A stretch of 64,000 bases of DNA from Streptomyces sp. CBMA152 (GTDB lineage Bacteria; Actinomycetota; Actinomycetes; Streptomycetales; Streptomycetaceae), in the NCBI RefSeq assembly GCF_014596475.1, contig NZ_MECJ01000032.1:62001-126000 (forward strand), written 5' to 3'. The position numbers were made by a program, and so were the translations under genes. The notes under the pieces were generated by a model. The model searched no databases. It saw only the letters and a program-made list of their open reading frames with translations, and was not told the DNA's origin. This document shows, in pieces, positions 58,331-64,000 of the stretch. The first letter of the stretch is position 1. Every line of letters begins with the position of its first letter.

Positions 58331-59815
58331 ATGAACAAGCCGCTGCGGCATGTGGCCGTATTCTGCGGGGTCCTCATATGCGCCCTGCTCCTACGGACCA
58401 CCTGGGTCCAGTTCGTCCAGGCCGACGACCTGGACAACGACTCCCACAACACCCGGGTGAAGATCCGCCAGTACGCCCAGCCCAAGGGCGACATCATCGT
58501 CGACGGCAAGCCCGTCACCGGCTCGGTCGAGTCGCCGCCCACTTCGTACCTCAAGTACAAGAGGGTCTACAAGAACGGCCCGATGTACGCCCCCGTCACC
58601 GGCTACGCCTCCCAGACCCAGGGCGAGACCTTCCTGGAGTCCATCTACAAGAAGCCGCTGGCCGGTACGGACAACCGGTTCTCCCTCGATCGGGCCGCCG
58701 ACTTCTTCACCGGCACCAAACCGCGCGGCGCGGACGTGCTCACGACCATCAACGCCAAGGCGCAGGAGGCGGCGTACAAGGGGTTGATGGACATCAACGC
58801 GCGCGGCGCGGTGGTCGCGCTCGACCCGAAGACCGGCAAGGTCCTGGCTCTCGCCTCCACTCCCTCGTACGACCCGTCGGTCTTCGCGGGCGAGTCCTTC
58901 AAGGAGAGCGACAAGTTCAAGGCGCTCATCGCCGACAAGAGCAAGCCGCTGGCCAACCGGGCACTGCGCGAGACCTATCCGCCCGGCTCCACCTTCAAGA
59001 TCCTCACCGCCGCGGCCGCCCTGGAGCACGGCGCGGTCACGGACATCAACGCGAGTTCCGGCGCCGCCTCCCCGTACCGGCTGCCGCTCTCCACGACCAC
59101 GGTCGGCAGCGAGGCCGGGAACGAGGTGTGCGACAAGGCGTCGATGAAGACCGCGATGCAGCACTCCTGCAACAACGTCTTCCTGGACGCGGCGTCGAAG
59201 GTGGGCGCGGACAAGATGCGTGAGACGGCGGAGAAGTTCGGCTTCAACAAGGACGTCTACGACAAGGAACTCGGCGATCTGCTCGCCTCCAAGAGCCTGT
59301 ACCCCGACAAGCTCGACAAGCCGGGTGTCGCCCTCACCGGTATGGGCCAGGGCAGCCTCACCAGCACGCCGATGCAGATGGCGATGGTGACGGCCGCGCT
59401 CGCCAACGACGGCAAGCTGATGCAGCCGTACCTCGTCGACGAGGTGCGCGCCCCCGACCTCTCCACGATCGAGAAGCACCGCCCCAAGGAGATGAGCAAG
59501 CCCGTCTCCCCGCAGACCGCGCGCAAGGTGCAGGAGATGATGGAGTTCACCGCCAAGGAGGGCAGCGCCAAGCGCGCCCTGATCGACGGGGTCACGGTCG
59601 GCGGCAAGACCGGCACCGCCCAGCGGGGCGTCGACGTCAACAAGGACGTCCCGTACGGCTGGTTCGTCTCGTACGCGAAGAAGGGCGACGAACCCGCGGT
59701 CGCGGTCGCGGTGTTCATCGACCCGACGGCGATGGACATCTCCCGCGAGGACATCTCGGGCGGCAAGCTGGGCGCGCCGATCGCGAAGAAGGTGATGCAG
59801 GCGGTGCTCAACTAG
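58331..59815 (+). CDS. Class B penicillin-binding protein (PbpA-like)
   Basis: 494 residues starting MNKPLRHVAVFCGVLICALLLR, one membrane anchor. The transpeptidase domain has S220-T-F-K223 (PPGSTFK), S279-C-N281 and K426-T-G428. Overall it matches Streptomyces PbpA, a D,D-transpeptidase that crosslinks peptidoglycan. The genomic partner of PbpA is usually an FtsW/RodA-type gene, which is absent here, so this is a solitary extra copy. It follows the rppA operon but has its own promoter region. Confidence 0.93.
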   Translation: MNKPLRHVAVFCGVLICALLLRTTWVQFVQADDLDNDSHNTRVKIRQYAQPKGDIIVDGKPVTGSVESPPTSYLKYKRVYKNGPMYAPVTGYASQTQGETFLESIYKKPLAGTDNRFSLDRAADFFTGTKPRGADVLTTINAKAQEAAYKGLMDINARGAVVALDPKTGKVLALASTPSYDPSVFAGESFKESDKFKALIADKSKPLANRALRETYPPGSTFKILTAAAALEHGAVTDINASSGAASPYRLPLSTTTVGSEAGNEVCDKASMKTAMQHSCNNVFLDAASKVGADKMRETAEKFGFNKDVYDKELGDLLASKSLYPDKLDKPGVALTGMGQGSLTSTPMQMAMVTAALANDGKLMQPYLVDEVRAPDLSTIEKHRPKEMSKPVSPQTARKVQEMMEFTAKEGSAKRALIDGVTVGGKTGTAQRGVDVNKDVPYGWFVSYAKKGDEPAVAVAVFIDPTAMDISREDISGGKLGAPIAKKVMQAVLN

Positions 59816-59995
59816 ACGTGGGTAAGCGGGTGTTCGACCTGTGACAACTACCGCCCAGGTTTACCCCCGAGCACCGCGCTGGTTGGACGCGCTCGGCCGT
59901 GCGCCCGGCGCACCATGGGGCTCGCGTGGCACCGACCGGCCACGCCGTTCAGTTCCACGGAGACCGACCGGTCCACGGATACGAGGGGGAACACC

Positions 59996-60370
59996 ATGCT
60001 CAATGTGCGCAGGAGCGCGCTCGCCGGCGCCCTGGTGGCGGTGTGCGCGGTGACGGGGCTCAGCGTCGGACAGGCGTCCGCCGCCGAACGCCCCGCGCTG
60101 AGCGGGACGTACAGCGTCGACGCCAACAGCAACGTACGGACCACCCCGCACGTCCGCGCGGGCACGGTCGTCTACACGACGACGGCGAGCCGCCCGATGG
60201 ACGTCTACTGCTGGGCGCGCGGGGACTACGTCAACTCGGGCGGGTACCACACGAGCATCTGGTACGAGGGCTCGTTGTGGACGGGCAGTCGGTACCTCGA
60301 CGACGTGTACGTGTGGGGCGGCAACGTCAACACGCCGCACGACCCGCCGGCGGGTCTGCCGCAGTGCTGA
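59996..60370 (+). CDS. Small secreted SH3-like protein
   Basis: 124 residues from the ATG at 59996 (GAGGGGGA upstream). A Sec signal ends near SVGQASA (about residue 29). The mature domain is beta-rich with aromatic residues and two cysteines at YCWARGDYV and the C-terminal QC, probably disulfide-linked; it resembles bacterial SH3-type wall-binding domains common in Streptomyces exoproteins. Function unknown. Confidence 0.75.
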   Translation: MLNVRRSALAGALVAVCAVTGLSVGQASAAERPALSGTYSVDANSNVRTTPHVRAGTVVYTTTASRPMDVYCWARGDYVNSGGYHTSIWYEGSLWTGSRYLDDVYVWGGNVNTPHDPPAGLPQC

Positions 60371-60407
60371 TCGCGCGCGGGAGATAGACGCGGAAGATCG
60401 GCATGGC

Positions 60408-60445
60408 ACCGCCCGGTACCACCCTTCGGTGGCACCGGGCGGTTT
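60408..60445. terminator. Rho-independent-type terminator
   Basis: A 16-bp stem with one mismatch: ACCGCCCGGTACCACC (60408-60423) pairs with GGTGGCACCGGGCGGT (60428-60443), with CTTC as loop and TTT after. Ends the small secreted protein gene. Confidence 0.85.
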
Positions 60446-60554
60446 CCATTTCGCCGCCCCCGTCCCCCCTTCGTCCCAGTTCGGTGACTGATCCCCAGAT
60501 GACCATTGTGCGGCGATACGGTCACCGTGCGTACCAGACCTTGGGGGACACACC

Positions 60555-61190
60555 ATGCGCAAGATCCTGCTCGCGACCGCCGCTGCCGCCTGCCTCGCCC
60601 TGACCGCCTGTCACAACGACAACAGCGGCAACGCCGCGAAGTCGCCGACGACTCCGCCGCCCACCGCTCCCTCGCCGACCACCCCGGCGCCCTCGCCCTC
60701 AGCGCCGGACACGGGCCCGGCCGCCCAGGCCTTCGGCGAGCCGTCCCGGACCGTGGGCGCCAACACCGTCGGCATTCTGGAGATCACGCCGATGTCCGTG
60801 GTCTACGTCAAGAAGGGCGGCGGGCAGACGTCCAAGTACGGCACGTTCGCGATCGTCACGATGGACGAGAAGTCGCTCAGCGCCAACCCCGCGAGCGAGA
60901 CGCTGGTCGCCAAGGGCGGCGGCTGGCACTGGCTAACCCCCGACGGACGGCGGATCGCCGAGGACTCGGGCAACGCCGCCAAGGTGGCCCTGGTCAAGTT
61001 CCGGCACTCCGACGCCATCGTGCCCGGCGCCCACCAACTCCGCGCCAAGGTCTTCGACCTCACCCCCGCCCAGGCCAAGGGCGGCCGGATCGACTACATC
61101 GACGGCACCGCCTCCTCCGACCGCTGGACCGTCCCGGCCAAGGACTCCGGACCGCAGGTCGCCGACGTCAAGAAGGAGCTGATTCCCTGA
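60555..61190 (+). CDS. Secreted lipoprotein, unknown function
   Basis: 211 residues. The lipobox is LALTAC, lipidated near residue 19. A Pro/Thr/Ser linker (SPTTPPPTAPSPTTPAPSPSAP) precedes a beta-rich domain with the segments GILEITPMSVVYVKKGGG and YGTFAIVTMDEKSLSA, which suggests a DUF4352-like immunoglobulin fold. RBS GGGGGA. Function unknown. Confidence 0.85.
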   Translation: MRKILLATAAAACLALTACHNDNSGNAAKSPTTPPPTAPSPTTPAPSPSAPDTGPAAQAFGEPSRTVGANTVGILEITPMSVVYVKKGGGQTSKYGTFAIVTMDEKSLSANPASETLVAKGGGWHWLTPDGRRIAEDSGNAAKVALVKFRHSDAIVPGAHQLRAKVFDLTPAQAKGGRIDYIDGTASSDRWTVPAKDSGPQVADVKKELIP

Positions 61191-61330
61191 GGCCGACCGC
61201 GTCCCGCCGCGTGGGGAATCCGTCCGCCCGGGAGGAGTCAATCCAACTGTGCGCGCGGTGAGTTGGCTTGCCGGTCCACTTGGCCGGGAATGGCCATACC
61301 GTTCCGCTGTGCACCAGCGAGGAGGGGCGT

Positions 61331-61633
61331 GTGGACAAGGACGAGGAACGCCGATTGTGGCTCATCGCGCCGGAGATCACCCGGACCACGATCCGCCTGC
61401 TGCGAACAGTGGTCGGGCTCGAACCCGCGGAGCGGGTGCCCGAGGAGGCGCTTCGGGTGGCCGACGAGGTACTGGCCGAGCACGGCACCGACGGGCTGCG
61501 CGTACTGCTCATGAGCATCACGGGATGGACGGCGGTCGGCATCGAGACCAACGCCCATCTGACCGGCAAGTCGAACGAGGCCTATCTCGACGAGATGGAG
61601 CTGACCTGCCTGGAGGCGAACGCCGACAGCTGA
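61331..61633 (+). CDS. Small helical protein, unknown function
   Basis: 100 residues from the GTG at 61331 (GGAGGGG just upstream). Sequence is VDKDEERRLWLIAPEITRTTIRLLRTVVGL..., all-helical, no signal, with one cysteine near the end (MELTCLEANADS). No family is recognised. Sits between the lipoprotein and the cyclophilin gene. Confidence 0.65.
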   Translation: MDKDEERRLWLIAPEITRTTIRLLRTVVGLEPAERVPEEALRVADEVLAEHGTDGLRVLLMSITGWTAVGIETNAHLTGKSNEAYLDEMELTCLEANADS

Positions 61634-61746
61634 CGCCCTGATCTCGGTGGGCCTCGGACGGCCTCCGACCGGCCCCGTACGCGGAAAACCGCCCGTACGA
61701 GGTGCCCGGAGAGCGGGTTGTCGCTGCAGGATGTCAGGATGGGGGC

Positions 61747-62244
61747 ATGACGACCAAGGTCTACTTCGACATCACCATCAACGACGAGCCCTCCGGGCGG
61801 ATCGTCTTCAACCTGTTCGACGACGTGGTTCCCAAGACGGCGGAGAACTTCCGCGCGCTCGCCACGGGCGAGAAGGGCTTCGGCTACGCCGGTTCGTCCT
61901 TCCACCGTGTCATCCCCGCCTTCATGCTCCAGGGCGGCGACTTCACCCGGGGCAACGGCACCGGTGGCAAGAGCATCTACGGCGAGAAGTTCGCCGACGA
62001 GAACTTCAAGCTCAAGCACACCAAGCCGGGCCTGCTGTCCATGGCCAACGCGGGGCCGAACTCCAACGGCTCGCAGTTCTTCATCACCACCATCGTGACC
62101 GACTGGCTGGACGGCAAGCACGTCGTCTTCGGCGAGGTCGCGGACGAGGACAGCATGAAGCTCGTCAAGAAGATCGAGGGCCTCGGCTCGTCGAGCGGCG
62201 CGACCAAGGCGAAGATCACCATCGCCGAGTCCGGCCAGCTCTGA
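61747..62244 (+). CDS. Peptidyl-prolyl cis-trans isomerase, cyclophilin type
   Basis: 165 residues, single cyclophilin domain with the standard active-site motifs: FHRVIPAFMLQGGDFTRGNGTGG, NSNGSQFFIT and DWLDGKHVVFGEV. It lacks a signal, so it acts in the cytoplasm, accelerating proline isomerisation during folding. Streptomyces have several cyclophilins; this is one of the short single-domain kind. Monocistronic. Confidence 0.97.
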   Translation: MTTKVYFDITINDEPSGRIVFNLFDDVVPKTAENFRALATGEKGFGYAGSSFHRVIPAFMLQGGDFTRGNGTGGKSIYGEKFADENFKLKHTKPGLLSMANAGPNSNGSQFFITTIVTDWLDGKHVVFGEVADEDSMKLVKKIEGLGSSSGATKAKITIAESGQL

Positions 62245-62383
62245 CGGACCCCGTGGTGGGCCGCACCCCGCGTGCGGCCCGCCCGGCCACCCTGATGGTG
62301 CGGCCGAACGCCTGCGCCAGGTGTGCGTACGCCACCCGAGTGGGCGATCCACATCCCGTGCGATCGATGGTTGACTCGGGATC

Positions 62384-62860
62384 ATGATCGGACGTATCGG
62401 ACATACGTGTTTCCAGGCCGCCTCGCTCACCGCGGCCGCCGCGCTGCTCGGCCTCGCCGGCGCGCTGCCCGCCGCCGCCGAACCGGTGCCCGTGCCCGCC
62501 ACGGCGCCCGTCCGCGCGCCCGGTGCGCAGGACCAGGTCGACACGTTCCTCACGGCCTACCGCAACGCCCGCCTCGGCACGACCGAGGACGCGACCCCGG
62601 CCGAGGTGCGCGGCAAGTACCTCACCAAGGACCTCGACCAGGCCCTCACCACCTGGGCGACCGGCCACCAGGGCGCCGATCCGGTCTTCCGGGCGCCGAA
62701 CGTCCCGGCTTCCTGGACGCTCAAGCCCACCGGCACGGACGGCTCACACGTCGTCGTCACCGAGAAGTGGGGCGACGGCACCAGCGCCGATGTCGCCTAC
62801 ACCGTACGCCCCGGCGACCTGATGATCACCGCGATCACGGACCCGCCCGCCACCGGCTGA
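62384..62860 (+). CDS. Secreted hypothetical protein
   Basis: 158 residues. A Sec signal (FQAASLTAAAALLGLAGALPAAA) leads to a Pro/Ala linker and a small alpha/beta domain: VDTFLTAYRNARLGTTEDATPAEVRGKYLTKDLDQAL, then a beta region ending VRPGDLMITAITDPP. Its layout suggests an NTF2-like fold, which cannot be proved by eye. Function unknown. Confidence 0.8.
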   Translation: MIGRIGHTCFQAASLTAAAALLGLAGALPAAAEPVPVPATAPVRAPGAQDQVDTFLTAYRNARLGTTEDATPAEVRGKYLTKDLDQALTTWATGHQGADPVFRAPNVPASWTLKPTGTDGSHVVVTEKWGDGTSADVAYTVRPGDLMITAITDPPATG

Positions 62861-62927
62861 CACCGGCTGGCACCGACGGCTGATCGGGCCGGGGTTTTGC
62901 CGGGCGGTCCGCCGGGGAGAGTCCGGC

Positions 62928-63491
62928 ATGCCCTCCAGGCCCTCCTTCCTGTCCCGCGCACGCTCGGCGACCCGCAACCGGGCCCCGCTGCCCGCGCTGC
63001 CCCTCGCCGCCGCGCTGCTCACCGCAACTGTCGCCCTCTATATGGCACTTGTGGCCTTCGGCAACATCACCGACTTCGACACCAACCGTGCCTTCGTCCG
63101 CCATGTCCTCGCCATGGACACCACGTTCAAGGACCCGGACCTCATGTGGCGGTCGATCGATTCGACGACGCTTCAGGACATCGCGTACGTACTGATCATC
63201 GCCTGGGAGACGGTCGCCGCCCTTGTGCTCGTCGTGGCGGCCGTCGTCTGGGCGCGGGCCCTGCGCCGCTCGGGCGGGTTCGGCCGGGCCCGGCGGCTGA
63301 GCACCGCCGGACTGCTGATGGTGCTGCTGCTCTTCGGCGCCGGGTTCATCGCCATCGGGGGCGAGTGGTTCGCGATGTGGCAGTCGAAGGCGTGGAACGG
63401 CCTGGACGCGGCGGCCCGCAACTTCATGCTGGCGGCGTTCGTCCTGATCGTCGTTCATCTTCCCGGCGTCGAGGAACGGTCGCGCAGATGA
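62928..63491 (+). CDS. DUF2165-family small membrane protein
   Basis: 187 residues with four membrane helices (about 25-45, 85-105, 125-145 and 165-180). The block TDFDTNRAFVRHVLAMDTTFKDPDLMWRSI and FGAGFIAIGGEWFAMWQSKAWNGLDAAARNF are typical of DUF2165, a predicted small integral membrane protein family of unknown function. Ends shortly before the convergent DUF2867 gene. Confidence 0.9.
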   Translation: MPSRPSFLSRARSATRNRAPLPALPLAAALLTATVALYMALVAFGNITDFDTNRAFVRHVLAMDTTFKDPDLMWRSIDSTTLQDIAYVLIIAWETVAALVLVVAAVVWARALRRSGGFGRARRLSTAGLLMVLLLFGAGFIAIGGEWFAMWQSKAWNGLDAAARNFMLAAFVLIVVHLPGVEERSRR

Positions 63492-63554
63492 CGCCGGTGA
63501 CGTAGGGGCGTCCGTACAGCCACCACTCGGAATCCCTCACCGAGCAGATACGGT

Positions 63555-64000
63555 TCAGCCCCCGCCCGCCCGCACCCGTTCGGCGGCCCTGGCGATGTTG
63601 CGGGCCATTCCGCCGAACACCACCGCGTGGAACGGCGACACGCTCCACCAGTAGAGGTGGCCGAGCAGGCCGCGCGGGTGGAACAGGGCGCGCTGGTGGT
63701 AGCGGGTGCGGCCGTCCGCGTCGCGGTCCGCGTGCATCTCCAGCCAGGCGAGGCCCGGCAGCCGCATCTCGGCGCGCAGACGCAGCAGCTGCGGCGGGGC
63801 GATCTCCTCGACGCGCCAGAAGTCGAGGGAGTCGCCGACCCGCAGCCGGGCCGCGTCGCGGCGGCCGCGGCGCAGGCCGACGCCGCCGGTCAGCCGGTCG
63901 AGCCAGCCGCGTACGGCCCAGGCGAGCGGGAAGGAGTACCAGCCGTTCTCGCCGCCGATGCCCTCGATGACCTGCCACAGCGCCTCCCGTGAAGTGTCCA
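63555..64000 (-). CDS. DUF2867-type protein, N-terminus beyond window
   Basis: About 148 C-terminal residues are visible: TREALWQVIEGIGGENGWYSFPLAWAVRGWLDRLTGGVGLRRGR then LFHPRGLLGHLYWWSVSPFHAVVFGGMARNIARAAE. This is the DUF2867 domain, which often follows an NAD(P)-binding epimerase-like domain in actinobacteria. The preceding part lies beyond 64000, so the fusion cannot be confirmed. Confidence 0.85.
   Translation of the reverse strand, partial: DTSREALWQVIEGIGGENGWYSFPLAWAVRGWLDRLTGGVGLRRGRRDAARLRVGDSLDFWRVEEIAPPQLLRLRAEMRLPGLAWLEMHADRDADGRTRYHQRALFHPRGLLGHLYWWSVSPFHAVVFGGMARNIARAAERVRAGGG

Noticed and set aside
1..64000. tRNA, rRNA, transposase or integrase genes
   Set aside because: Both strands were scanned by eye for tRNA arms and for DDE and recombinase motifs and none was found; weak tRNA genes could be missed without a covariance-model search.

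Overview
The window is high-GC actinobacterial chromosomal DNA, almost certainly Streptomyces. The signs are GTG and TTG starts, 4-bp ATGA overlaps between operon genes, Tat and lipoprotein exporters, a Zur-controlled set of zinc-free ribosomal proteins, an RppA type III polyketide synthase cluster, and a TipA-type regulator with the tipA promoter palindrome. I see no rRNA, tRNA, CRISPR array, transposase or prophage. Both ends cut genes: a histidine kinase at 1 and a DUF2867 protein at 64000.

Layout. 1-5024: two-component pair facing a lipoprotein/MacAB-type efflux operon. 5079-7244: cyanate detoxification (cyanase, carbonic anhydrase, divergent CynR). 7248-8823: PspAB and HtpX envelope-stress pair. 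9096-19301: hydrolytic and regulatory genes, including lactate monooxygenase, a propeller/amidohydrolase fusion, a beta-lactamase-fold hydrolase and a GH18 chitinase under a DasR-like box. 19565-21473: SDR and a LuxR-type regulator. 21632-24977: operon of a ribbon-helix-helix protein, DUF4097 protein and DrrAB-type ABC exporter, preceded by an unusual array of 10-bp repeats (24987-25185). 25209-29056: RICIN/beta-helix exoprotein and an orphan xylose-type binding protein. 29186-40382: metabolic, resistance and secreted genes (TmrB-like kinase, lipase maturation factor, phospholipase D, FBP-domain protein, GH5 glycanase).

40390-43980: SixA-type phosphatase, a cysteinyl-tRNA-synthetase-like protein without catalytic motifs, and the Zur regulon (rpsR, COG0523 protein and rpmG facing rpmB and rpsN). 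rpmG carries an in-frame insert resembling a small hairpin repeat element. 44059-48218: endolysin-like protein, a C-terminally truncated acyl-CoA ligase running into a convergent AraC gene, and DUF2087. 48377-52476: VOC, PadR, then a glycosyltransferase overlapped by a TipA-like regulator, and a second MerR gene. 52892-58156: atypical SDR, then rppA-P450-cupin-P450, a probable flaviolin-type pigment operon. 58331-64000: penicillin-binding protein, small secreted proteins, lipoprotein, cyclophilin and DUF2165.

No single wholly new system stands out. The most promising leads are the ribbon-helix-helix operator array in front of the DUF4097/DrrAB operon; the TipA-like regulator translationally overlapped with a glycosyltransferase, which lacks one of TipA's two cysteines; the element inserted in rpmG; the degenerate CysRS paralogue; and the doubled CYP158-like P450s around rppA.
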